Assembly (NCBI GenBank): GCA_900312665.1
Contig: ONZQ02000003.1
Coordinates: 17,402-81,401, forward strand
Source of the DNA: Cephalotrichum gorgonifer
Lineage: Eukaryota > Ascomycota > Sordariomycetes > Microascales > Microascaceae
Length of the DNA stretch: 64,000 nt
Direction: 5' to 3'
Position numbers and translations under genes: made by a program. Shown here one piece after another: positions 42,635 to 54,106 of this stretch (the first letter of the stretch is position 1; every line of letters starts with the position of its first letter). The notes under the pieces were generated by a model. It saw only the letters and a program-made list of their open reading frames with translations. It was not told the DNA's origin and made no database searches.

Positions 42635-44029
42635 TTAGAAACCCAAAAGAGACCCACCATTTCCAGATTCCCTCTCTGCGTGCCAGCACGACCGGTCCGT
42701 AGGGGCCCACGGCTCACAATCCTCGTCGCGGACGAGCACTCTATACGCCTGGCCCCGCTGCGTGGGCAACGTATGCGCCGGAGGCGGGCGGGGCAGCTCC
42801 GCGTCGATGCCGCTCGACTCCACGATGGGCGGGCTGGAGAAGAACGACCCCGCGAAGCCGTCGTGGCCCATGGCCGCCGCCGACGGGCCCGTGTCCAGCG
42901 ACACCCCGTACATCGCGCTCCCGCCGCCCGGCCACGCGGTTCCCGCCATCTTCGACGCCTCCAGCTCTTGCACGGCGCCGTAAGTGATGCCGCCGCCCAA
43001 CGCCATCGGGCTGCTGCGGTTGTTGGACGGGAGAGAGGGGAGCGAGAGTAGGGAGGGTAGCGACGGCGGACTGGTTGTGTCGGATGCGAGGGAGCCCCGG
43101 TGGCTTCCGGGTATGCTACTCGTGAGCGAGGGGCATCGAGGATATGAGTCGCTGCTGCCCCCCAGCGTATCGGAACCCTTGGTGTCCGCCTCGTGCCCTA
43201 AACACCCAGGAAGACGCCCTTTGTTAGAGATTAGATCTTCGGGCGATAAAAGGTGGGGGAGGGGGAACGGGTTCCTTTCTCGGAGACGAGCTTACCTTGC
43301 CGGGTACTGCCCCTTAACCTGGCAATCTCCTCCTCGAGGGCGTGTACCGTCCTGGAGAGCGCCATTATCATCTCATCCCTTTGCGACAAGACGTTCTGGT
43401 AGTCCTCCATGCGCCGTTTCGTCCTCTCCCTGATGGCCCTCTGTGCGCGCCGGTCATTACTCCTCTTCCGCTCTAGCTGCTCCGGCGTAAGATTGGACAC
43501 AGTCCTGGTATCTACTCCAATTCCTCCCCACGTCAGCCTTCCTCTCCCCTCCCCCCCCAAGGAAATTATGGGTACCAGAAGTGGCGGGGTATGCGTTGGT
43601 GATGAAGGTAGAAGGGTGGAAACGCTTACTCTTGTTCTTCCTCGAGCTCTGACCGAACCCGTCCGACTCTACTGACGAGAAGGAGCCCGTGAGGGACGGT
43701 TCCGACCCACAGAGGCCCATCGACATGGAATGTTCGTACTCGGTCGGTATCAGGTCGTTCACGGCGCCGGGTGAAGGTCTGGCCAGTAGGCCGCCGCCGC
43801 CGCCGCCGCCGCCGGCCGGCGCCTCCAAGTGGCCGTCCATTGAGAACCCGGAGAGTTCCCACTGCGTGTTTTCGTGCGTCTCGTCCGGCGGCGTGGACGG
43901 ATCCTCGGACCACCCGGCGCTCATCTGTCCCGGGACGTCCTTCGAGTTTGGCGATGGAGAGGACGAGGAGAGCCGCGCCGCGAACGGCACCGCCTGTTGT
44001 GAGTGGGCTGGGGTTGTCATTTTGAACAT
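42635..44029 (-). CDS. bZIP transcription factor
   Basis: Exons are complement 43630-44029, 43296-43511 and 42635-43197, giving 392 aa. The basic region LERKRSNDRRAQRAIRERTKRRM carries the fungal bZIP N-x7-R core (NDRRAQRAIR). A leucine-zipper-like heptad segment follows (VLSQRDEMIMALSRTVHALEEEIARL), at residues about 140-205. The N-terminal third is acidic and Ser-rich, with a glycine run from a GGC repeat (about 43791-43812). The C-terminal third is low-complexity, with LPSLLSLPSLPS, and ends in an ordered-looking Trp-containing tail. It should bind DNA as a dimer; the target is unknown. The start at 44029 (MFKM) or 44020 is uncertain, and the frame stays open upstream. Introns are 118 and 98 nt. 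Confidence 0.85.
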
Positions 44030-46943
44030 GTCCTGGGGCGCGAAAGTGAGCTTCCGGCGAGAGAGCGGGTAGCGGAGGAGCCAGGATGGATGGGTTGGCG
44101 TGAGCCAAGTTGAACACAGAGTGAGTAAGTGCGAGCCTCTCTCTGTATGTGTATGAGCGAGAGTATGTGCGTGTGCGTGTACTGATAAGGCCACTTTGCG
44201 ATTCGGTGTTATCCTTTCTCTTCTATTGGGAGGGGGGATTTCAGCGAATGTGCGTGGGCAGTCAGATATGACATTCCTCTCGGGTACATAATAGTTAAGA
44301 TCTCCGGGCCAAAAAAAAAAGGGGGGGGGGTATACGGAACGGGGATATCGTGCGGGAATCCTTGCTCTAGTAGTTAAACGCCCCCCTTCCAGTCACCTTC
44401 CAACAGTCCCGAGAGGCGACGCCGCGATACGCGGGAAATAGCACATACCTAGCACTCCGTAGGGCCAGAAGAGGACGCGCGCCAGATAGAGGAGAGAGAG
44501 AGAGAGAAAAAAGCATGCATGTTGGCGATCGCCCGCACCTGGCGTCTCCCCCCCCCCCACCCCCACACACATTCTCTCCTACCCTGCCCCTTTCCCTTCC
44601 CGCCGTTTTAACGCTTCGGACGCGGAGGGTTAGCGGGCCACTGCAGGGCTGGTTTAGTCTCCAGTCTAGTTCCTGTGCCCCCCCTCCTTTCGCCCCCTGG
44701 GATCTACAAGCTCGTGCCTTAGCTCCCCGATCAGGAGCACGGGGGTGAGACAGGATGACCATGCTCCTATGTCCTGACCAGTCAGCCTCCACCGGATAGG
44801 GGGCTTGGGGTATACAAGTAATTGAGGCGCGCAGGAGGTGCGTTGATTTACAATATCGCATTCGGAGTCAACAAGACCAGAATACCCGGGCCTCTATGGC
44901 GCAAGCAAGAAGCGCCCGTCGGAGCCTCCACATATATCCAGGAATGCCCGACGCTACGGTGGAAGTTGCTCTTGGGTTGTATCCCGAGATCGAACTGGGG
45001 GGGGGGGAATACAGAGTTAGGAAGGAGAGGTATCTGACAAGAGAAGCTCACAGGGCTAGCGCCGCGTTCCCCCGTCTCACAAAGTCTCAAACAGCGGAAA
45101 TGAGCTGTTTCTGTCGCGTAGCCCCGAGAAAAGCAGCACGTTCGCGTCCTGGTAAGTGGGTGAAAGGGCTTGGCATACCCCACTTGACCGGCAGGGCCCC
45201 AACTGGCGGCCCGTCCAGCGGTGGGACAGGTAATTAGACAAGCGCGAGACGGAAAAAAGAACGACGGGGAGGCGGAGGAGGAGGAGCAGGATCAGGACGT
45301 GTGGAGGTAGAAAGCCGGTGAGGGGCGGGCTGGCGGAGTTGACAGTTCGCTGACGATGATGGGACCACGTTCGTCGGTACCTTGGCATAATGGCATATAA
45401 GCATAAGCAAGGGTGGTGAGACATGGGTATTGTTTACCATGCAGAATGCTCCGTACAATCCGCCGACGGGTGGTTAAGTGTCTTTCCATGAACGTGGGCT
45501 GAACCGAAGGGCAGCCGAGTATCGTACGAGTCCGGCAGAGTAGTCTGGCGACGATGTTAGCGTCTGCTCTCTGTGCGCTACACAGCTGCATGTCTAGAGG
45601 TTTTGGCGAGAGAGGAGAAGTCCGTAGCGCCTACGAGTAGGTGGATGGGTCCCGCTTGACAGGACCGCCACCGGCATGGCACGAGGGCTAGAGAAGAGCG
45701 AAGTGCAGTGCTCGTGGCGAAGAGCCCGTGTAGGATCTTGCTGTCAACCCTAGCTCCCCGTATGCCCCCTTTCCACTGGCGCTCCTCGTGCTGGACTGCG
45801 CACTGTTTGCTAATAGCGAATCCTCTAGAGTTGAGCCTTGCTCTACTAATAGACTAATATCCATACCCGCAGATGGGGAAACGTAAGGGGCGCTGGCTGT
45901 GCACATCGGCAATTTGGCTCTTCTAATAATAGGCAGGCAGGCAGGTGAGCTGAATGCCGACGTATGTCCGATGAGTAGGGAAAATGAAAGTTCACGAGCG
46001 GTGGAAAAAGCAAGGGGCTTCCAAAAAAGCGCCCCCTGAGATGCTGTACGATTATGGTAGGTCAGGAACGATGCGGCCCCCCAGGAACTAGCGAGGGCGA
46101 GAATGCGGGTGCGAGAGATCGACACACAAGTCTCAAAGATCCACCGAAAGTCCGATCCTCCTGTCGTCAACTCACACCGAGAGGATAGGAATCCGGGTAG
46201 GAAGAAAGGGGGGAACTAATCACCCCCCCGGCCAGGGCCCCTTCTGCATCCGGTTATTATATCTTATCTCATCGGAAGCTCACTAGCCCCCCTCCATCAG
46301 ACCCATATCTTACTCTAACCCCCTCTGAAGTAGACTCGAGAACAAACCCTTGGTGCCTTAGCCAACCCCAAGACCGGCGGCAAGTCATTGGTGTTAGACA
46401 AATACGCGGGGGAACTGACTGGTGGAGGTTCTGTCAAAAAGGGAGACAGACGTGTGTGGTCCCCATTTGCTTCTTTATTGGTTCGGCGCCGAGCTGAGCT
46501 ATTGTCTCTCCACCGGCGCGTCAACGCTCCATCCAAACAAGGATTGAGACGGGTCTAGGCTAGTCAAACCCACACGCTGAGACTGTCAAGCGACCCCTGC
46601 ACATCGCTCCGCCCTTGGCCCCGTACTCGTACTCGTGGTCCTTAGTACCACTCCTGCCCTAGCAGCACTCCCGTCAGGACGTCAGGAGCGTTTCTGAGCA
46701 CTTTGGCCCGTGCCACATGGTATACACCCGCCAATGATAGGGCCCGGTTTGTTGCGTCATGGATGCCAGGATCATTTTGGACGCCCCCCCACCCCGGTCC
46801 CCCTGCCCCCGCTTGCTGCATCCCCATACCGCAGCGGGCATATGTAACACTAGCTGGCCATGACCGATCCGACCCCGCGATCATGGCAGTCTCAACCAGG
46901 AGGGCGGGGCGAGTGGGCGTTCAACCTGAGCGCCTCGGCTGTA
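44030..46943. other. Long intergenic region, no confident gene
   Basis: 2.9 kb. The left end is the bZIP promoter region; the rest contains G and C runs (44323-44331, 44549-44560, 44998-45008) and a short GGCA microsatellite near 45931. A 160-codon open frame (minus, 45688-46170) has no motif or codon bias that supports it. Confidence 0.5.
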
Positions 46944-48779
46944 TTAGTCTCGGCCAGGGGCGTCGGCCTGCGCAGCAGCCGTATCAACCTCCGCCGCCAG
47001 AGGGTCGATGCCGGCCGCCCTAGCCGTCTCGACCAGGGGGTCGATGCTCGGCACGTCCCTGGGGCCCTCGGCGCCATCCGGCGGCAGCGCCCACCTCGGC
47101 AGCGGCGTGACGTAGCCCCACTTCCCGCCCTCGTCCTGGTACCTCAGGCTGTGCAGCCACAGCGACAGCTCCTGCTGCCCCGGGTCGCTGTACAGCGGCG
47201 AGTCGCACACGTCGCACGTCTCGCCCGTCAGCTTCTCCACCTTCTTCTTCTGGTAGTCGTCCACCAGCTCGACGTGGTACGCTACCGCGTCGGCCGCCTC
47301 CTCCTTGCCCATGCGCTCGAGCCGGCTCATGACGTCCTCGTCCGAGTGCAGCTCGCCGTCCAGGTCCCCGGACCCCAGGTTGAAGCCCCACACCTTCTGG
47401 TTCGCGTAGATGGGGTCATTCTGGATCGGGTGGCCCAGGAACTGCAGGTGCACCCTGAGCTGGTGCGTCCTCCCGGTGACGGGGAGGCACCGCACGATCG
47501 AGTAGCCCCGCTTGCCCACCCACGGCTTTCCCTCCGCATCCAGCGTCGTCCCGTCGCCGTCACCATCCCCGGTCGCGGAGGTCTCCGGCCCCGGGTAGTA
47601 CGCCAGGCGCTGGAACACGGTCCTCGCCGTCTTGCCGTTCGCCCGCACGCGGTTGAGCCCCAGCTTCGGCGAGATCTGCAGGATGGGCTGGTCGCAGACG
47701 ACGGGGCCCTCGGGGAACTCCCCCACCACCCTCGCGATGTACTCCTTCCTCACCGTCCGCGCTTGGATCTGCACGCGCAGCACGTCGGCGGCGGTGGGGT
47801 TCTTGGCGATGAACATGATGCCGCTCGTGAGGCGGTCCAGCCTGTGGCACGGGTAGGGCATGAACCCGGGACCGCGCTGGTCCTTCAGGATCTCGGTGAT
47901 GCTGTTGTAGCCGTAGCGGCCGGCCGGGTGCACGGGGATGCCGGCCGGCTTGACGAGCACGATCATGTCATCGTCCTCGTGGAGGACGACGAGCTCGTCC
48001 CCGGAGACGGGCGGCTCGTGCCGGTGCACCGTGTGCGAGATGAGGTCGTTGTTCCGCACTATGTAGTCTGGACCCTCCGTCTTCCCGTTGATCATCACGG
48101 CGCCGGACTCGATGGCGCTGCGGTAGTACTCGGCGGACCTGTCGCGGAACTCGTCGCTGAAGATATCGTACAGCCCGCGGTTGCGCCACCGCTCCTTGCA
48201 GAAGGTGTTGTATGTGTAGAAGTAGGGCGACACCTTGCGCAGGCCGTCCTGGAAGTAGTAGGGCCGCGGGTAGGGGTCGTGGGGAACGATGACGGCGTCC
48301 GGGTTGTTCGGGTACCGCGGCGCCTTCTGCCGGCGCTTCTTCGTCTTCGCAATGCCGAGGGAGGCGACGTCGGCCCCGTCTGGCCTGGCTGGCCGGTCTA
48401 CGGACTTGGGTTCTTCGGCGGCGATGCTGAGGGAGGCGACTGCCGAGGCGGTATCCGCATCAAGGCTAGTAGTGTCGGGGGTTGCGTCGGAGAATACATC
48501 TGCGTCGGGGAAGGTGTCGGGGGATACATCGGGGACGGTGACGGCAGTTGCGGTTGCTGCTGCGGTTGCTGCTGCCGCAGCGGCTGAAGGTTCCGACATG
48601 GAAGAATGGTTCTGGTTCTGGTTCCGAGGGAGGAAGTTGCGCGAGGAGGGTATCACCTGGGCGAAGGCGAGGAGTCTCTTGGTGGTACGCAGCGAGGAGG
48701 AGGAGAGTGATCTTGCGCCGATGTTCATGCGGGGCCGGGCGTAGAAAAGGAACGGGGGGAGGGAGGAGGCCGAGAGCAA
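46944..48779 (-). CDS. RluA-family tRNA pseudouridine synthase (Pus9/Rib2 type)
   Basis: A single exon of up to 611 aa. An S4-like RNA-binding segment (SAIESGAVMINGKTEG) precedes the pseudouridine synthase core. The catalytic Asp (about 315, long numbering) lies in PCHRLDRLTSGIMF, with the other RluA landmarks KPAGIPVHPAG, RKEYIARVVGEFP and GRTHQLRVHLQFLGHPI. The closest families are yeast Rib2/Pus8 (cytosol) and Pus9 (mitochondria), which modify U32 of tRNAs. The N-terminus from Met at 48728 (MNIGARSLSSSSLRTTKRLL) looks like a mitochondrial presequence. A third in-frame Met at 48599 (MSEPS) would make a cytosolic form. An Ala-rich run and an acidic stretch follow. The reading frame is open antisense, but only this strand has conserved motifs. 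Confidence 0.92.
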   Translation of the reverse strand: MLSASSLPPFLFYARPRMNIGARSLSSSSLRTTKRLLAFAQVIPSSRNFLPRNQNQNHSSMSEPSAAAAAATAAATATAVTVPDVSPDTFPDADVFSDATPDTTSLDADTASAVASLSIAAEEPKSVDRPARPDGADVASLGIAKTKKRRQKAPRYPNNPDAVIVPHDPYPRPYYFQDGLRKVSPYFYTYNTFCKERWRNRGLYDIFSDEFRDRSAEYYRSAIESGAVMINGKTEGPDYIVRNNDLISHTVHRHEPPVSGDELVVLHEDDDMIVLVKPAGIPVHPAGRYGYNSITEILKDQRGPGFMPYPCHRLDRLTSGIMFIAKNPTAADVLRVQIQARTVRKEYIARVVGEFPEGPVVCDQPILQISPKLGLNRVRANGKTARTVFQRLAYYPGPETSATGDGDGDGTTLDAEGKPWVGKRGYSIVRCLPVTGRTHQLRVHLQFLGHPIQNDPIYANQKVWGFNLGSGDLDGELHSDEDVMSRLERMGKEEAADAVAYHVELVDDYQKKKVEKLTGETCDVCDSPLYSDPGQQELSLWLHSLRYQDEGGKWGYVTPLPRWALPPDGAEGPRDVPSIDPLVETARAAGIDPLAAEVDTAAAQADAPGRD

Positions 48780-49350
48780 AAAGTCTTAGTGTAGCGGGCC
48801 GGCGGGGTTCGAGGTGTGGCTTTTATTAGTCGTAGGTACATGTAGTAATAATGGTCGAGTCGTATTAATAGTCGTTGATGCGTCGAGGTAAGGAAAACCC
48901 TAGTATGGGCGGCAAAAAAAAAAAGGCTGAGTGGCCCCCCGCTAAAAACCCCCACTATGCAACGCAGCCAGTCAGCCAGCCCCTCATTGATTCCGACTTA
49001 ACCCCACTATACAAGTATCCGTTCAGTAACAATATGGGATATTCAGGTACTACGTAGTAGAGCCATAGCGTGACAAATATAACGGATCTCTAATAACCTA
49101 TGCAAGTAATAATGTTCTAGCTGATCTCTATATTTGACCGATATTAACTGGTCATGTCCAACCTGTATGTATGCTTCAGATATCTCTCACCATTATAACC
49201 ATTGCGAGTCTCACCCAAGGGCATATCTGCCGGGTGTCATCTCCAATCCCAGTCCCGTCCACCTCCGAGGAGCTCACTATCACTCGCTAGAGTTACTTGT
49301 ACAAGCTCTCCCCTTCTTACCCTCCTCCTGGCCCCCGTCCTCCCCGTCCC
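48780..49350. other. Short intergenic region
   Basis: 571 bp between the pseudouridine synthase start and the end of the Zn2Cys6 gene; both genes are on the minus strand. A CTTGTACAAG palindrome lies at 49296-49305. No gene is seen. Confidence 0.6.
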
Positions 49351-49845
49351 CTACTCCCACCCCGTGTTCAAGAACCCATGCCTCCTCACAACGTCCCCAC
49401 CCGCCGTCAGCTTCCCCCCCTCCTTCTTCCCCCATCCCACAGCCAGCCACGCCTGCAACCTCATCGTAGCCGCCGAGGCCGCCATGAATAGCCCCCAGTC
49501 CTCCATGGCCCTCGACACCATCGAGATCATAAACATCGACCTGACGAACCTCTCGTGCGCGTCACCGTGCGACAGCGGCACGATGGTGACCATGATCCAG
49601 TTGAAGATCCCAACCATCCCCCGCCACGTCGTGAGCGGCACGCGCCACGACGTGGTCCATACCGTGAGGAACTCGTCCATCGTACACGTCTTGCTCATGG
49701 GCTCGCGGTTCTGAACCGCCCGGATGTTGATGAGCGCCGCCGTGCGGACGACGCGGTATATGAAGTCCGGGCGCAGCGCCTCGTCCTGGTATCGAGGCGA
49801 CGAAGGGTTGCTTTTCGGGCGCACGGCCATGGCTCCGTCTTGTGT

Positions 49846-49904
<59 letters not shown>

Positions 49905-52202
49905 AGGCCACCGATCCCTCCCTTCCTGCGTAGCTCGTCTCGGAACCAAGCCCACTATCCGGGCTCAGCGTGTCCTCTCCCGCATAAGTCGGCCAGGCCG
50001 ATTCTTCGGCCGGGACTGCCGCGCCATTCGTGTTGATGCAATTCGCATTCCGGAATTTAGAGTCCTCGATCGCCCTCCCGTCCGGCGACTCCTTCGGGAG
50101 TTTGCTGATACGCTCGTACATCCAGGCTGACATCGTAGCTATCTTTTGTAGGTCTTCCGGGGACGGATTATTCGGCAACGACGTAACTGCGTTGATGAGG
50201 AACCGCACGTCATCGAGTATCGATGCCGTGATGGGATGCAGGCCCAGCGCCTCCGCCGAGGCCGCAAAAGAGGGGAGGTTGTTGACGAATGGGCTGTTGT
50301 GAGCGATACGGAAGGGGACGATGGTGGAGTCCCGGAAGTCGAACTTGGTGTGGTCCCCGAGGAAAGTCTTGATCTCATGCGCAACGGATATGCCGATGTC
50401 GTGGCTGTAGCCAGTTTCTCTCTGTTAGCAAGGGCGCCTTCCCCACCAGGAGATGTCGGGTCGGGTTTAGGAACGGCAAGACTGACCAGATGACCATCTT
50501 GGCGAGGAGCCCATCCATGCCGAGGTTGTGGAATCCTCCCCGGATTCGGATCATTTCCCTCAGCCCCCTCATATGCGCACGCAGGTCGTCGGTATCTCCC
50601 CAGTACCACTCGTCTATGATAAGCTGGACCACACCAGCAATCACGGAATCGCCCGTCTGATGCGTCTGGGAGCGCAGGTGCGTGTTCAGCATGTTGATGG
50701 CCTTGCCCTTGTGAGCCATGACGCCCATCTTCGGCATGTGGCCCGTCTCATTGAGGAAACACGACGAGGTGTAAAGGATGATCTGAAGCAGCAGGGGGTC
50801 TTGAATGCAAAACGGAAAGTAGTGCTTGACGATGGGGTTGTCTGGGTCTGGGTTTCCATCCAGGCAGGTTTTGTAGCGGGAGATCAGTTTGAGCCCTGGA
50901 CAACGGCAACGTTAGAGGACGGCGAGGTACAATACGGACGATAGGCAAGTAGAACGGGTCAGGGTCTTGGGGTGGTGTGTTTGAATAGTTGCACAGTTCT
51001 GCGAGTCGGGGGGGAAAAAAGGGGGGGGGGGGGGGGGGGAGGCAGAAGGAGTGGCGTGTGGGAGGGGTGATGTCACGACATACATATCTTCAGCAGGTCA
51101 TTATTCTGCTTCGACGGCACCATGGGCAGGCTGTCAAACTCCTTGACCAACCCGCTCCATCTGACCATGTTCAAACTCGACGCAGCAAAGGCAATGTAGT
51201 CAGTGGCAGAGGAGGGCGAGTTCCAAGGAACTAGAAACTTGTCGGGGATCGTGACGCGGTCGGCGATCAGGCTGACGGCGTTATGGACCGCCTGTGAGTG
51301 TTTTGTGCAGCCCGGGCCGCATCGGGTCACTTCCACGAGTTCCAATTCCTCGGCCGGGGGTTCCGGGTCGTTGAGGTTTACGAGCCGCTCGAGGGAAACG
51401 GCGCTGGGGTACTGTGTCGTCATGTTGACCCCGGACCACACGGCGACCTCTCCCCCGTGTCCGAGGCCGCTACGACGACCCCCGTCGTGGCTCTTAATCC
51501 ATGGTAGGTTATCGCCGTCTACGTGGGAATCCTTGTTCCCATTCCCAGGGTTCTTGGGTGAGGGAGATCTGAGGGCCACAGTGAAGGTGGGGTGGCTCGA
51601 GACACCTGGAGGATTCCTCCGCCTTCAATATCAGACGAGGATAGGCGCCGAGTAAGTAAAGGATCGTCAAGTCGAGCTGGGGGAGGATTATGCTCGGTAG
51701 GTGGTAGTACGCAAAAAAGTTCGGCATTATCCGGACCGTCGTCTCTTGAGCTCGAACAACTTACCGACTGGTTTTATACTCGCATACGGGCTGGGGGAAT
51801 CTCCTCAAACAGTTCGCGCATGGCTGGCCCTGGGAGCACTGGAATCATATAATTAGTACTCTTCTGTTTCTGCGTCCAGATGCAAGTACAACGGGCTGTA
51901 GGCTGTGACGTCAACATCAATATCGAACGACTCCCGCGCGGCCGTCGACATGTGGCAGCGTAGCGTCCATGCCACACAGAAAGGGGCAGGGTACAATATC
52001 TGTACAGACAAGTACCCGTGAGGTCAAGACCTTCAATGGTACGAGCACTGACTACACCGCTGGAACCAACGACGACGACGCGATGGCCTACCTTTTGTTT
52101 CCTCCTCCTGCACTCCCCGCAGCTCGTTGTGATGCGGTCGCGCGTGGATCGTGGCGGTGGAACCCGAGGCGGCTGAGGCTGCGGCTGCACGGCGTCGGAC
52201 AT
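49351..52202 (-). CDS. Zn2Cys6 fungal transcription factor with (QA)n tract
   Basis: Exons are complement 52092-52202, 51765-51838, 51084-51568, 50487-50895 and 49351-50404, giving about 710 aa. The binuclear zinc cluster is split by a 253-nt intron: CGECRRRKQK in exon 1 joins CSQGQPCANC and a final Cys in exon 2 (Cys 28, 31, 38, 44, 47, 56). The middle resembles the fungal-specific Fungal_trans_2 regulatory domain (LLLQIILYTSSCFLNETGH, IIDEWYWGDTDDLRAHMRGLREMIRIRGG). A (Gln-Ala)n tract from a hexanucleotide repeat follows, then a helical C-terminus (LTVWTTSWRVPLTTWRGMVGIFNW). Introns are unusually long for this window (253, 196, 188 and 82 nt) and one has a 19-G run. The exon 3 start and the exon 4/5 junction are the least certain joins. 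The target is unknown. Confidence 0.78.
49847..49900. repeat. Hexanucleotide coding microsatellite (TGAGCC)n
   Basis: Nine perfect TGAGCC units on the + strand, read as alternating Gln-Ala codons in the minus-strand Zn2Cys6 gene. The hexamer keeps the frame whatever the copy number. Confidence 0.93.
51021..51039. repeat. G homopolymer (19 nt) in an intron
   Basis: Nineteen G on the + strand, preceded by A6 and G7. It lies inside intron 3 of the Zn2Cys6 gene, where the transcribed strand reads as a C-tract upstream of the acceptor. Confidence 0.85.
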
Positions 52203-53308
52203 AACCTCGATGGGGCTGGCGGCTAGCCAGGGGCAGAAGCCGGAGAATCAGCACCAGGGCCCTTTCGGACGTGCGTTATATGCACTTGTATCGAAAAGGC
52301 CTGCTGCCCGAGGCCTGGGTAAAACCTCCGACTGGGCGAATGGTGGATTTCTATGTCGATTGTTTGGTCGCCGCAGGCCCTCCGTCGGGCAAAGTCGGAG
52401 CTTGGTCGGAGTCGCGACCGTGGGCGGACTTCTGGCGCGATTCTTGGCGGGATACGAGGTGATTTTATATTTTGTAGCCAAATGGAGGCGCGAAGGGATT
52501 TACGTCTCGCCAGAGAAGCGGTGCTCGGAGGATGAGAACGAAGATGGGCGTGGTGCGTGGTGTGTGGGTGTGGGCGTGGGCGAGGACCTCCTCCTCTCGG
52601 GATGTACTTGTATGAGATGCAATCTCCCTTGATGGATGATGAGAGGTTGTGAAGAAGTCTTGACAGGAAAGACGCAGGATGCCTCCTTACCCTATCTGCT
52701 CTAGTCTTGGTGGTCTCATCCCTGTCTAGGCGCGTGAAGCCAGGGGGCAAGCAGGTAAGGGCTTGCCGATCCACATGGCAGTTGTACGATACGAGTAGTA
52801 CGTAGCTGTATTCGTAGGGGAGGTGCACTGTGCGTGCACACTTCTATGTTAGCGCAAGTATCCGTGCGGATATGACGCTCAACCACGGTCCGGTCCTCGG
52901 CCCGCAAGGTTCAGCGCTTCTTCTCAACGGTCATACAGACAGATGGATTTAAGAAAATAAACACGCTGAGCGTCACCGGAACCACAGCGATACCTCCAAC
53001 CTAGACAGCTTTCCGCCAAGATTCATATGCTTATCAGATTCGTATATACTCGTTGTTCTGCTCTTATTCCTTCTACCAACTGGTAGCATGGATATATTTC
53101 ACAATGATCGGTTCCTTGGTCGTTATCGTCCTCCTTCTGTGTTCTTCTCCTCATCAATCTAGCCGCAGGCGCGGGCGGGATTGGACGAACCCCAGTTTTA
53201 GCTGGAAGCCAATCTATTGACATTCTAGATACGCGAACTTGGATAAACGGTCCTGAGCAAACACAGCCGTGTATCGTATTGACTTAAATCATCCAATTAA
53301 CTATATAG
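52203..53308. other. Upstream region of the Zn2Cys6 gene, no gene seen
   Basis: 1.1 kb. The proximal part is the likely Zn2Cys6 promoter. Short frames on both strands have no motif. TACTTGTA-type motifs appear near 52606. Confidence 0.5.
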
Positions 53309-54106
53309 GTGGCTCTAACCCCTCTCCCCGATGGAAGGCCAGGGCAGACCGCGGGCGGGGATAGCGGTGCCAACCGGCTCGAGCTCTTCTCTAGCTCGCC
53401 CAAGCGGTGGATGTGCAAGAACCACAACCCCTCCGGGTCCGCCAACAGCAGCGAGAATATCCAGTCGTGGAATCTAGCCGATCACGCCAGTGTACCTAGC
53501 CGCCATTGCAAAGTATGCCGAGGACAGCTGGGGGATCGCGTTCGAGTCTGTCGAGCCCTTCAACGAGCCGTCCGCGGGCTGGTATAAGGCCGACAATAAC
53601 CAGGAGGGGTGCCACTTCGACGTGTCCACGCAGTCGGCCGTCATCTCCTACCTTCACGCCGAGCTCGACGGCCGGAACCCCACCTCCACGATCGTCGCTG
53701 CGTCGGACGAGTCCTACTACGACGCGGCCGTGACGACGTGGAGGACCTCGGCGAAGAGACCCTTGCCGCCGTCCCGCGAATCAACGTCCACGGCTACCAG
53801 GGCGATGGGATACGCATCCTCGATGGCGGGGCAAGTAACGTCGTGGCGGCGTACGACGAGACCAGGGGGAGTCTCGTCGCCGTGAAGGCGAACTTAGGGA
53901 CTGCTCAGAACATCGTCTTTGATCTCTTGGGCTTCGAGCAGGCGTCGACGGAGGGAGCAAGGGTGGTTCGGTGGTGGACGCAAACTGGGAGCGGGGATCA
54001 GTATGTGTGGCATCCCGACGACACGACCGTGAGCGGGTCGCAGTTCTCGTCGTTCTTTGAGACGGGGACTGTACAGACATTCGAGGTCGAGGGCGTTGTG
54101 TTATGA
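53309..54106 (+). pseudogene. Broken GH30 endo-beta-1,6-galactanase relic
   Basis: Three reading frames each carry family-like segments in order. Frame 1 (53309 to about 53490) has NRLELFSSSPKRWMCKNHNPSG. Frame 2 (about 53490-53745) has YLAAIAKYAEDSWGIAFESVEPFNEPSAGWYK with the acid/base-region Glu in FNEP. Frame 3 (about 53740-54106) has INVHGYQ and then jumps straight to IRILDGGASNVVAAYDE and a beta-sandwich end. The N-terminus is missing, two frameshifts interrupt the frame, and the segment carrying the second catalytic Glu and barrel end is deleted near 53808. The family cuts beta-1,6-galactan of plant arabinogalactan. An alternative is that unseen introns or errors explain one frameshift, but not the missing core. 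Confidence 0.78.

Noticed and set aside
45688..46170. 160-codon minus-strand frame
   Set aside because: No GC3 bias, no motif, no splice partners; consistent with chance in a long intergenic region.
46860..48587. 575-codon open frame on the + strand
   Set aside because: It is exactly antisense to the pseudouridine synthase, whose conserved motifs prove the minus strand. High GC3 creates long antisense frames.
49847..49900. Possible CRISPR-like or satellite array
   Set aside because: It is a simple in-frame hexanucleotide microsatellite, and no spacers exist. No CRISPR is expected in a fungal nucleus.
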